Assembly (NCBI GenBank): GCA_003135035.1
Contig: PLDE01000160.1
Location: forward strand, 1,553-8,053
Direction: 5' to 3'
Length of the DNA: 6,501 bases
From: Candidatus Dormiibacterota bacterium
GTDB lineage: Bacteria; Chloroflexota; Dormibacteria; Aeolococcales; Bog-877
The notes below the pieces were generated by a model. The model ran no database searches. It saw only the letters and a program-made list of their open reading frames with translations, and was not told the origin of the DNA. The position numbers and the translations under genes are program-made. Shown in pieces: positions 1 through 5,944 of this stretch; the stretch's first letter is position 1, and each line of letters starts with the position of its first letter.

Positions 1-738
1 TATCAGGACTTCGGCACCGCGGTACTACCTTGGCAGGCCTGGGTCTTCCAGAACCTGCGACTGCCCGCTCAAGCCCGCGTCCTCGAAGTCGGAAGCGGAC
101 CCGGGAGGCTTTGGACTGAGAATCGTTCCAAGCTTCCCCGAGGCTGGCATGTGACGCTTACCGATCTCTCGCCGGGCATGCTGGCTGAAGCCGAGTTGCA
201 ACTCCAGGCAGCGCCCGAATTCGAGTTCTTGCGCGCCGACCTCAACCACTTGGGTTTCCTCAAGGGGAGCTTCGACGCCGTCATCGCCAATCACATGCTC
301 TACCACATGCCCAATCTCAGCGTGGCGCTGGCGGAGGTGCACCGCGTGCTCGCCCCCGGCGGCATCCTCATCGCGGCTACCAATGGACCCGACCATCTGC
401 GCCAGCTCCGTCAGTTGCAGGCGGCGATCGGAACTTTGCCGAGTCCGCGGAGCCACGTCGAGGCGGCCTTCAATCTGGTCACCGGGCCGCCCCAGATGGA
501 GGGGTACTTCCGACGCGTCACCGTGAAGCGACATCCGGAGGAACTTCGAGTCACTGACTCCAAGGCGGTGGTCGCCTACCTAGCTTCGTTGCCAGGGCCC
601 GGACTGAGTGATGCGCAGGTAGCGGAGGTCGGGCGTCGCGTCGATCATCAGATCGAACTCCACGGCTACTGGAGAGTCCAGGTCGAGGCCGGAGTGATCC
701 GCGCCCATCGCCGCGCCCGAATCCGCCCTGTGCTTTAG
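1..738 (+). CDS. Class I SAM-dependent methyltransferase (5' partial)
   Basis: This is the downstream part of a class I (Rossmann-fold) methyltransferase, which transfers a methyl group from S-adenosylmethionine to an unidentified substrate. Frame 1 is open from the first base to a TAG stop, giving 245 visible residues. The SAM-binding glycine motif VLEVGSGPGRLW lies at visible residues 27-38. The acidic strand-2 end is VTLTDLSPGM (51-60, Asp55), an RAD motif follows near residue 80, and motif IV FDAVIANHMLYHM lies at 91-103. The strand-5 turn LAPGGILIAATNG lies at 117-129. A GTG at base 151 could be taken as a start, but it would remove the glycine motif, so the true start lies left of the window. 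The C-terminal third (including HPEELRVTDSKAVVAYLASL) resembles the tail of Methyltransf_11/25-type enzymes. The substrate cannot be told: small molecule, lipid or natural product are all possible. The gene converges on leuS with a 4-base overlap. Confidence 0.9.
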   Translation, partial: YQDFGTAVLPWQAWVFQNLRLPAQARVLEVGSGPGRLWTENRSKLPRGWHVTLTDLSPGMLAEAELQLQAAPEFEFLRADLNHLGFLKGSFDAVIANHMLYHMPNLSVALAEVHRVLAPGGILIAATNGPDHLRQLRQLQAAIGTLPSPRSHVEAAFNLVTGPPQMEGYFRRVTVKRHPEELRVTDSKAVVAYLASLPGPGLSDAQVAEVGRRVDHQIELHGYWRVQVEAGVIRAHRRARIRPVL

Positions 739-3149
739 CCCGGGAGGACGAGATTGACCTGACGGTCAGGAATGACAAAGATGCGCTCGGGCTTGCGCCC
801 TTCCAGCCATTGCTGGATCCGCGGCAGTGCCAGCGCCGAGTGTTCCAGGGTCTCCGCGTCGGTTCCAGCCGGGACAAGAATCTGGTCTCGCTTCTTTCCG
901 TTGATGCAGATCACGACCACTACCTCGTCGTCCTCGATGAGCGATTCATCGGCGTCGGGCCAGGGTTGTTGATGCACCGAGTAGGCACCGCCCAAGCGTT
1001 CCCAGATCTCCTCGGCGAGGTGCGGGCAGTAGGGCGCCAGTAAGAGTGCCAGTGTTTCCAGGGCTGCCTTGGGGACGGGCCCATCGTGCTCGCGCAGGCG
1101 CTTGACGAAGATCATCATGGCGGCGATCGCGGTGTTGTACTTGCGCTCAGGGGTATCCACCGTTACTTGGCGGATACAGCGGTGGCGGGCCCGGGCCAGG
1201 TTAGCAGGTTCCGGCGTCGCCATGGACTCTGCTTCGACCTGGTCGAGCAGGCGTAAGACCTGGATGATGAAGCGGTGTGGTCCATTGATGCCCGTGTCCA
1301 CAAAGTTGAGGGTTTCCGGGTAGGGCCCCAGGTAGAGCAGGTAGAGACGAAACGCGTCGGCCCCGAAGCGCGCGATGTACTCATCGGGAACCACGACGTT
1401 GCCGCGCGACTTCGACATCTTGGCCCCGCCCATCACGATCATGCCGTGGGCGCGGAACTGGGTGAAAGGCTCGTCGAAGTCGAGGTAGCCCAGCTGCTCC
1501 AGCGCCATGGTGACAAAGCGGGAATATAAAAGATGGAGAACCGCATGTTCGTTGCCGCCGTCGTAGTAGGTCACCGGTAGCCACTTGCGGGTCAGCGCCG
1601 GATCGAAGGGCACGTCGTCGCGGTCAGCTGACGGATACCTCAGGTAGTACCAGGAACTGTCAAGAAAGGTATCCGAGACATCGGTGTCGCGGCGAGCGTC
1701 GCCACCACACTGGGGGCACGTGGTGCGGAAGAATTCGGGGTCCCGAGCCAGGGGGGATTCCCCGGTCCCCAGGGGGCGGAAGTCTTCGATATAGGGAAGC
1801 AGAACCGGAAGGTCCTTCTCAGGCACGGGGACCACGCCACAGGTGGGGCAGTGGATGGCCGGGATGGGGCAGCCCCAGTAGCGCTGGCGGGAGATACCCC
1901 AGTCACGGAGCTTGTAGGTGATGTGAGCCTGACCGAACCCGGCCTCCACCAAGGCGGCGGTGATCACCTCGCGAGCCGGTTCGGGAGCTTTCAGGCCGTT
2001 GAACTGGGCGCTGTTGATGAGGGCGCCGGTGCCGCCGTGCGGCCCCGGGCTGTCATTCCCGGAGACCACCTCGATTTCTGGGAGATGATGCTGGAGAGCG
2101 AAGCTGTGGTCGCGTTGATCGTGCGCCGGCACCGCCATGATCGCTCCCGTGCCGTAGCCGGAGAGGACGTAGTCGGAAGGGAAGATGGGGATGGGCTTGC
2201 CGGTGAGTGGATTGATGGCGTCGCTGCCCAAGGCGACGCCCTGGGTTGAGCTTTCATCACCGCGTTGGCCGGAGATGCGCCGGCGGGCCGCCTCCTCGAT
2301 GAACTCAGCGACGGTCGCCTGGACCGCCGGGGCAGTCAACTCCAGGGTCCGTTGGTGATCGGGGGCCAGGACCATGAAGGTTGCCCCGAAGATGGTGTCG
2401 GGCCGAGTCGAAAAGACCCGGAGCGGTGCCTTGCCCTCGATGGGGAAGTCGATGAGCGCTCCCTGGCTGCGTCCGATCCAGTGGCGCTGCAGCAGCTTGG
2501 TGTTCTCCGACCAGTCGAGGCCGTCCAGGTTCGCCAGCAAACGCTCGGTAAAGGCGGTGATGCGCAGGAACCACTGCTCCAGCTCCCGCTCAGTCACCTG
2601 GGCGCCGCAGCGCTCACAGGTGCCGTCGGCGAGAACCTGCTCGTCGGCAAGCACGGTGAGGTCCTGGGGACACCATTTGACATTGCGCCGGGCGCGGTAG
2701 GCGAAGCCGCCCTTCCAGAGCGTGAGGAAGAGCCACTGGGTCCAGCGGTAGTAGGCGGGGTCGGTGGTGTCGACCGTCTTGCTCCAGTCGAACTGCGCCC
2801 CGAGCCGCATCAGCTGTTCTCGGAAGCGGGTCACGTTGGTGGCGATCAGCTCGCGGGGGTGGCGGCCGACCTTGAGCGCAAAGTTCTCGCTGTGGATGCC
2901 GAACGCGTCGAAGCCAATCGGCTCGAAGACGTCGAAGCCGCGCATTCGTTCGAAACGGCCGTGGGCGTCAGCGCCCGAGAAGGCGAACATGTTGCCCACG
3001 TGCAGTCCCTCGGCTGAGGGATAGGGAAACATCATGAGGTTGTAGTAGGGTTTGCGAGCTCCGACCAGGTCGACCTCGTCGAGCCCGGTTTCTTGCCAGC
3101 GCGCCTGCCACTTGGCCTCCAGTGCGCGGTGATCGTAAGTGGAAGTCAT
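735..3149 (-). CDS. leuS: Leucine--tRNA ligase (LeuRS), complete
   Basis: Cytosolic class I aminoacyl-tRNA synthetase that activates leucine with ATP and loads it onto tRNA-Leu. It is 804 residues long, in the range of compact bacterial LeuRS. The HIGH-type motif is HVGN (50-53) after FPYPSAEGL, and KMSKS lies at 577-581. The CP1 editing domain is present: the Thr-rich segment STRPDT (247-252) and GTGAIMAVPAHDQRD (333-347) with the conserved Asp347. A four-Cys zinc site is formed by CPTC (434-437) and CPQC (478-481); Cys160, Cys178 and Cys181 lie in an earlier zinc-type segment. DTFLDSSWYYLRY and GGNEHAVLHLLYSRF are LeuRS hallmarks, and the C-terminal domain ends PDRQVNLVLPG. The long leucine-specific insertion before KMSKS (as in E. 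coli) is missing. The ATG at 3149 was chosen because homology begins there (MTSTYDHRALEAKWQ). The frame stays open to 3350, but that extension would overlap the divergent gene. No clear Shine-Dalgarno precedes the ATG. Confidence 0.98.
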   Translation of the reverse strand: MTSTYDHRALEAKWQARWQETGLDEVDLVGARKPYYNLMMFPYPSAEGLHVGNMFAFSGADAHGRFERMRGFDVFEPIGFDAFGIHSENFALKVGRHPRELIATNVTRFREQLMRLGAQFDWSKTVDTTDPAYYRWTQWLFLTLWKGGFAYRARRNVKWCPQDLTVLADEQVLADGTCERCGAQVTERELEQWFLRITAFTERLLANLDGLDWSENTKLLQRHWIGRSQGALIDFPIEGKAPLRVFSTRPDTIFGATFMVLAPDHQRTLELTAPAVQATVAEFIEEAARRRISGQRGDESSTQGVALGSDAINPLTGKPIPIFPSDYVLSGYGTGAIMAVPAHDQRDHSFALQHHLPEIEVVSGNDSPGPHGGTGALINSAQFNGLKAPEPAREVITAALVEAGFGQAHITYKLRDWGISRQRYWGCPIPAIHCPTCGVVPVPEKDLPVLLPYIEDFRPLGTGESPLARDPEFFRTTCPQCGGDARRDTDVSDTFLDSSWYYLRYPSADRDDVPFDPALTRKWLPVTYYDGGNEHAVLHLLYSRFVTMALEQLGYLDFDEPFTQFRAHGMIVMGGAKMSKSRGNVVVPDEYIARFGADAFRLYLLYLGPYPETLNFVDTGINGPHRFIIQVLRLLDQVEAESMATPEPANLARARHRCIRQVTVDTPERKYNTAIAAMMIFVKRLREHDGPVPKAALETLALLLAPYCPHLAEEIWERLGGAYSVHQQPWPDADESLIEDDEVVVVICINGKKRDQILVPAGTDAETLEHSALALPRIQQWLEGRKPERIFVIPDRQVNLVLPG

Positions 3150-3161
3150 GAATGGCGATTG

Positions 3162-3167
3162 ATGATA
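3162..3167 (-). promoter_or_regulatory. Possible -10 box for leuS
   Basis: Read on the minus strand this is TATCAT, close to the TATAAT consensus, 12 bases before the leuS ATG. If used, transcription would start about 5-6 bases before the start codon, giving a nearly leaderless mRNA. That would agree with the lack of a Shine-Dalgarno there. No good -35 hexamer sits 16-18 bases upstream (TCAAGA at 18 is poor), so this is only a candidate. Confidence 0.3.
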
Positions 3168-3200
3168 GCGAGCCCTCTCGATCGTTCTTGACGGGTCCCC

Positions 3201-3206
3201 TATACT
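3201..3206 (+). promoter_or_regulatory. Possible -10 box for the DUF5666-like gene
   Basis: TATACT matches five of six bases of the sigma-70-type -10 consensus and lies 55 bases upstream of the TTG start of the membrane-anchored protein gene. Transcription would begin near base 3213, with a leader of about 50 bases. The nearby TTGACG (3188-3193) looks like a -35 box but is only 7 bases away, so it cannot pair with this -10 in the usual way. Confidence 0.35.
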
Positions 3207-3214
3207 CCGGCCGG

Positions 3215-3231
3215 GGTTCGGTGCCCGAGCC
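3215..3231 (+). other. Small hairpin in the predicted 5' leader
   Basis: GGTTCGG and CCGAGCC flank a TGC loop and would form a 7-bp stem with one G-U wobble in the plus-strand RNA. It would lie at the very start of the leader if the -10 box at 3201 is used. It is followed by no T-run, so it is not an intrinsic terminator. It could protect the 5' end of the mRNA, or it may be chance in GC-rich DNA. Confidence 0.3.
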
Positions 3232-3250
3232 AGCGGGTCGCAAGCATCAC

Positions 3251-3257
3251 GAGGAGG
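3251..3257 (+). promoter_or_regulatory. Strong Shine-Dalgarno deciding a TTG start
   Basis: GAGGAGG lies 4 bases before the TTG at 3262. It is the best ribosome binding site in the window and is the reason to accept TTG as the start of the following gene; no ATG or GTG is placed as well. Confidence 0.7.
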
Positions 3258-3261
3258 CGAA

Positions 3262-3897
3262 TTGGCGGAGACTCGGCTGCCCAGGGCTACGCCGGCGAAG
3301 CGGACGGCCCCGCGGGTGCGGGCCGGTCGGCGCCTGCAGGAGCGCCACAACTTCGTGGGCTTTCATGGCCATGGCCTGCTGGCGCTCATCTTCTTCGCCA
3401 TCATCGCTCTCTCCGTTTTAGGCGTCGGTCTGGGAATCGCCTCCCTGACCATCTTCGCGGTGGGGAACACACCGGGTAAGAGCCACGCGGCGGTAGTCAC
3501 TTCGCCGAGCTCATCGGCCTCGGTGGACGCCCTGGTGGGCCACCCTATTGATGGGACGATCGTCGGGCTCTGGGATGGGGCCAACCTGATCGCGATTCAG
3601 CCGGCCGGGGAAGAGCCGGTGCAGGCGACGGTCACCGCCAAGTCGGTGCTGACCCTGGCCGGAGCCAGCACATCGCTCAATGACCTGATCTCCGGGGATG
3701 CGGTAATCGTCACCTTCGGGCAGGGACCCAAGGGGACCCTGGTGGTGACCACCCTCGACGACATCCAGACCGTCCCCACCAACTCCGGCGGGTCATCGGT
3801 GACTCCATTGCCCAATGTGACCCCGACTCCAACCGCCGCCCCTCCGCCGACGCCGAGCCCTACCGCCGGGCCAACCACCGCACCCACGCTGCCGTAA
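3262..3897 (+). CDS. Membrane-anchored protein, DUF5666-like outer domain, Pro/Thr tail
   Basis: A 211-residue protein of unknown function. Residues 1-30 are strongly basic (many Arg/Lys) and should stay in the cytoplasm. Residues about 38-67 form one hydrophobic segment (HGLLALIFFAIIALSVLGVG and on), best read as a signal anchor with the C-terminus outside, since no clear cleavage or lipobox motif follows. Residues about 94-171 alternate short hydrophobic stretches with Gly/Asp turns (GTIVGLWDGANLIAI, then SLNDLISGDAVIVTF, then GTLVVTTLDDI). This pattern resembles the small beta-barrel of DUF5666; the match is by eye. Residues 181-211 are a Pro/Thr/Ala tail (TPTPTAAPPPTPSPTAGPTT), typical of wall-spanning or flexible linkers. 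The TTG start is supported by GAGGAGG 4 bases upstream. The gene is divergent from leuS and ends 11 bases before the convergent PHP gene, with no clear terminator. Confidence 0.8.
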   Translation: MAETRLPRATPAKRTAPRVRAGRRLQERHNFVGFHGHGLLALIFFAIIALSVLGVGLGIASLTIFAVGNTPGKSHAAVVTSPSSSASVDALVGHPIDGTIVGLWDGANLIAIQPAGEEPVQATVTAKSVLTLAGASTSLNDLISGDAVIVTFGQGPKGTLVVTTLDDIQTVPTNSGGSSVTPLPNVTPTPTAAPPPTPSPTAGPTTAPTLP

Positions 3898-3908
3898 GTC
3901 CGGCGCTG

Positions 3909-4601
3909 TCAGGACTCCTGGGCAAGGACCGGCAGTTGGATTCCCCGTCGGGCGAAGATGGAAGGCGGAGCCTCTGCCGCCACCCGGGCAACCGCTTCCA
4001 TGGTCAGACCGCTGCCTTCCAGAACCTGCTGGGCCCGCTCCGAGGTGAGCAGGCTCTCGGGACGGTGAGCGTCCGAGTCCAAGACCAAGGAGGCACCCAC
4101 GTCGAGGGCGATCTTGACCACGTGGCCGTTGGTTAGCCCATGCAGTCCGGCGGCGCTGATCTCCAGGTGGATCCCGTTGCTCCGGGCCTGTTCGGCGGCC
4201 TGCCTGGTGATCAGCCCAGGGTGACCCAAGATGTCCACGTCCGCGCAGCTGGCCGCCGCCAGATTCAGGCCCGGCTGAGGGAAGTCGCCCAGGGTCTCCC
4301 CGTGGACGACCACCAGTAAAGCTCCCAGCGAGCGCGCCTTGGCCGCCACCTTGGCCACGCGCTCCGGGGGGACCCGGGTCACCTCGACCGCCGGGACGGC
4401 GGTGATGCCCAGCTCTTGGGCTACCCGGCGACAGGCATCCACGATCTCAGGAACCCGGGCCCCGACACTGCCCTCATCGACGTGGTCACTACAGACGTAG
4501 GCGCCATATCCGTTCTTCAGACAGCGCCGGGCCATCTCCATCGCATCCGCATGGCCATCGGAGATGGTGGTGTGGGTGTGAAAGTCGAAGACCGACACCA
4601 C
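3909..4601 (-). CDS. PHP-domain metal-dependent phosphoesterase
   Basis: A 230-residue stand-alone PHP-domain protein, likely a cytosolic phosphatase using a two- or three-metal centre in a TIM-like barrel. All nine usual metal ligands can be placed: His8 and His10 in FDFHTHTTISDGH, Asp15, His40 in CSDHVD, Glu73 in AVEVT, His100 in VVVHGE, His127 in DILGHPG, and Asp177 and His179 in LDSDAH. The segments RVPPERVAKVAAKARSLGA, VVHGETLG and LTNGHV match the group often annotated as histidinol-phosphate phosphatase-like PHP proteins. The substrate is unknown, and no his genes are nearby. The start is GTG at 4601, or the next codon GTG at 4598; an in-frame TAA at 4610-4608 rules out anything further upstream. 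GGAG sits right against these codons, too close for a good ribosome site, so translation may depend on the preceding Ppx/GppA gene 46 bases upstream on the same strand. Confidence 0.92.
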   Translation of the reverse strand: MVSVFDFHTHTTISDGHADAMEMARRCLKNGYGAYVCSDHVDEGSVGARVPEIVDACRRVAQELGITAVPAVEVTRVPPERVAKVAAKARSLGALLVVVHGETLGDFPQPGLNLAAASCADVDILGHPGLITRQAAEQARSNGIHLEISAAGLHGLTNGHVVKIALDVGASLVLDSDAHRPESLLTSERAQQVLEGSGLTMEAVARVAAEAPPSIFARRGIQLPVLAQES

Positions 4602-4620
4602 TCCAGCTTAGGGCAAGGGG

Positions 4621-4660
4621 CCGACCCGGCCTCAGGTCCCCGTCTGCTCAGGCCGGTCGG
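4621..4660 (-). repeat. Inverted repeat across the ppx stop and ppx-PHP spacer
   Basis: Arms 4621-4632 (CCGACCCGGCCT) and 4650-4660 (AGGCCGGTCGG) can form an 11-bp, very GC-rich stem with one bulged C and a 17-base loop. The structure starts inside the last codons of the Ppx/GppA gene and covers its stop. No T-run follows on the minus strand, so it is not a standard terminator. It could slow transcription or ribosomes, or mark an mRNA end that lowers PHP expression relative to ppx. Confidence 0.4.
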
Positions 4661-5604
4661 GCGACGGTGGCCGCCAGACGGAGGAGGATGCCGTCTCGGA
4701 TACCGCGCTCGGTCACCACCAGTTCCTCGGCCCCGTAGCGCTCGAGCAGACCGCGCAGGATGAGGACGCCACCGGCCATGAGACGAGCCCGAGACGGGCT
4801 CAGCCCGGTGCGCATGGCGACCTCGGCGCTGGAATGGGCCGCAGTCAGGTGGAGGGCTCGATCGACGTCATCGCGACTGAGGCTGAGCCAGGGTTCGCGG
4901 GAATCCTCCTCCCGCAGCACATCCTTGGAGTCCGGGAAAGGGCGCCAGAGACCCAGCAGGACGGGCAGGTTGGCCGCCGTGCCACCGGTCGCAATGATCA
5001 CCCCGCTCTGGGCTGCTTCGGGCGCCGCCTCCAGTTGCATGGAGATGCGCATCTCGGCATCCACCCGCTGGCGCGCCGTCGGTGGATCGTCCGCCTGGAC
5101 CGCCATCAAGATCCGATCGGAGCCCAGCTTCAGACTGTTCCCGTTGACGGGTCGACTGCCCAGGCCGTGAACCACCTCGGTGCTGCCGCCGCCCACGTCG
5201 ACAACGGTCGCGGGTTGTCCCTTGGGCACGCGAAAGGCGGTTCCTCCCAAGTAGCTGAGCCGGGCCTCGGCCTCACCACTGAGGATGCGCAACTGGAGCC
5301 TGGTCCGTTCCCTGATCCGCTGGCCCAGCTGGGCCCCATCGCTCGCGTTGCGAATGGCCTCGGTGCCCACCAGCCCGATCCGTCCTGCGCCGTCCTCGCG
5401 GGCTTGGTTGACCAGGTGGGCGATGAGCAGAGCCGTCCGCTCCAAGAGATCCCCGCCGAGCTGACCGTTGGCTCCGACTTGCCGGCCCAGGCCGAGCAGG
5501 TGAACGGCATGCCGACGCTGACTAGTGCCTTCGGGGCCGAGGGTGGCCACCAACAGGTGGACGGTGTTGGAGCCTAGGTCGACCGCGCCGAGGCGTCCGT
5601 TCAG
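4648..5604 (-). CDS. ppx: Exopolyphosphatase / pppGpp phosphatase (Ppx/GppA family), probable CTG start
   Basis: Ppx/GppA enzymes remove terminal phosphate from polyphosphate or convert pppGpp to ppGpp; sequence alone does not separate the two. The sugar-kinase/actin-like fold motifs are all present, numbered from the CTG. Phosphate-1 motif DLGSNTVHLL lies at 9-18, GTEAIRNA at 80-87, and SGEAEARL from 109 with the likely catalytic Glu113. Phosphate-2 motif DVGGGSTEVV starts at 136, the nucleotide-type motif IATGGTAAN lies at 204-212, and VTERGIRDGIL is near the C-terminus. At 318 residues it is the short two-subdomain form without the C-terminal HD-like domain of E. coli Ppx. The first ordinary start (TTG, 5553) would delete phosphate-1. 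Between the in-frame TGA at 5621-5619 and DLGSNT the only near-start codon is CTG at 5604, which overlaps the Rieske stop as CTGA. Translation is probably coupled to the Rieske gene. Confidence 0.92.
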   Translation of the reverse strand: MNGRLGAVDLGSNTVHLLVATLGPEGTSQRRHAVHLLGLGRQVGANGQLGGDLLERTALLIAHLVNQAREDGAGRIGLVGTEAIRNASDGAQLGQRIRERTRLQLRILSGEAEARLSYLGGTAFRVPKGQPATVVDVGGGSTEVVHGLGSRPVNGNSLKLGSDRILMAVQADDPPTARQRVDAEMRISMQLEAAPEAAQSGVIIATGGTAANLPVLLGLWRPFPDSKDVLREEDSREPWLSLSRDDVDRALHLTAAHSSAEVAMRTGLSPSRARLMAGGVLILRGLLERYGAEELVVTERGIRDGILLRLAATVARPA

Positions 5605-5936
5605 AGGTCTTCGTCCTCATCCTCGGTCGGTTCCATACGGACCAGGACGTTGCCGCTGGCATCCACGCGGACATCGAAATGCTTGACAAAGATGGCGTCG
5701 GAGATGGGCGAAATCCCGGTGCGGACGTCGTAAGTTTCGCCGTCCAGGGGACAGGTCACCACGAAGCCGCGCAGTTCCCCCTCACCGATCGATCCGCCGC
5801 TGGCACAGCTGTTCTCCAAGGCATGAAAGACGCCGTCGACGTGAAAGATGGCCACTTCGACGCCATCAGCGTCCACCACACTTCCCGTCGCGGGAGGGAT
5901 ATCCACCGCTGCGCAGACCGCTGCAAAGCCAGCCAC
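5601..5936 (-). CDS. Rieske-fold protein with both histidine ligands lost
   Basis: A 111-residue single-domain protein of the Rieske ferredoxin / NirD type. The fold signature runs through the whole chain: FAAVCAAVDIPPATGSVV, VAIFHVDGVFHALENSC, then GELRGFVVTCPLDGETYDVRTG and VKHFDVRVDASGNVLV. In a normal Rieske protein the [2Fe-2S] cluster is held by C-x-H and C-x-x-H. Here the boxes read C44-A-S46 and C62-P-L-D65, so both Cys are kept and both His are replaced. It therefore probably lacks a classical Rieske cluster. Cluster-free Rieske folds are known, for example some NirD nitrite reductase subunits, but no nirB is nearby. The C-terminus is acidic (EPTEDEDEDL). The start is GTG at 5936, chosen because homology begins at once; it lies 8 bases after the queG stop, without a clear Shine-Dalgarno. 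The stop overlaps the next gene's CTG. Confidence 0.85.
   Translation of the reverse strand: MAGFAAVCAAVDIPPATGSVVDADGVEVAIFHVDGVFHALENSCASGGSIGEGELRGFVVTCPLDGETYDVRTGISPISDAIFVKHFDVRVDASGNVLVRMEPTEDEDEDL
5614..5618 (-). promoter_or_regulatory. Shine-Dalgarno for the CTG start of ppx
   Basis: On the minus strand GAGGA lies 9 bases before the CTG at 5604, within a purine-rich run that also contains an earlier GAGGA (5624-5620). It is inside the Rieske gene and codes part of its Glu/Asp tail. Spacing and sequence fit a ribosome binding site and support the CTG start. Confidence 0.5.
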
Positions 5937-5944
5937 CGCCGCGA

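Noticed and set aside
151..738. GTG at 151 as the start of the methyltransferase
   Set aside because: The SAM-binding motif VLEVGSGPG is encoded in frame upstream, so the gene continues past the left edge.
754..773. Hairpin (CCTGA-CGG-TCAGG with flanking ATT/AAT) just after the methyltransferase stop, as a terminator
   Set aside because: It lies in codons for the conserved LeuRS C-terminus (PDRQV) and no T-run follows on the plus strand.
2265..3017. Long plus-strand open frame opposite leuS (also 4834-5577 opposite ppx and 1851-2249)
   Set aside because: These are shadows of strong genes in GC-rich DNA; the translations are low-complexity, show no family motifs, and lack ribosome sites.
3188..3206. 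TTGACG plus TATACT as a full sigma-70 promoter
   Set aside because: The spacer is 7 bases, far shorter than the usual 16-18; only the -10-like box is kept as a weak candidate.
3211..3231. tRNA-like T-arm (GGTTCGG) near the leuS promoter
   Set aside because: The stem and loop sizes do not fit a T-arm and no other tRNA arms or CCA region can be placed around it.
3150..3350. A 67-residue N-terminal extension of LeuRS, since its frame stays open to 3350
   Set aside because: The extension is Arg/Pro-rich with no LeuRS similarity, would overlap the divergent gene starting at 3262, and the normal LeuRS N-terminus begins at the ATG at 3149.
3897..3916. Inverted repeat AGTCC/GGACT between the convergent DUF5666-like and PHP genes as a bidirectional terminator
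   Set aside because: Only 5 bp of stem with a 10-base loop and no T-run on either side; easily expected by chance.
4648..5553. TTG at 5553 as the start of the Ppx/GppA gene
   Set aside because: It would remove the phosphate-1 motif DLGSNT, which is encoded in frame just upstream and is needed in this fold.
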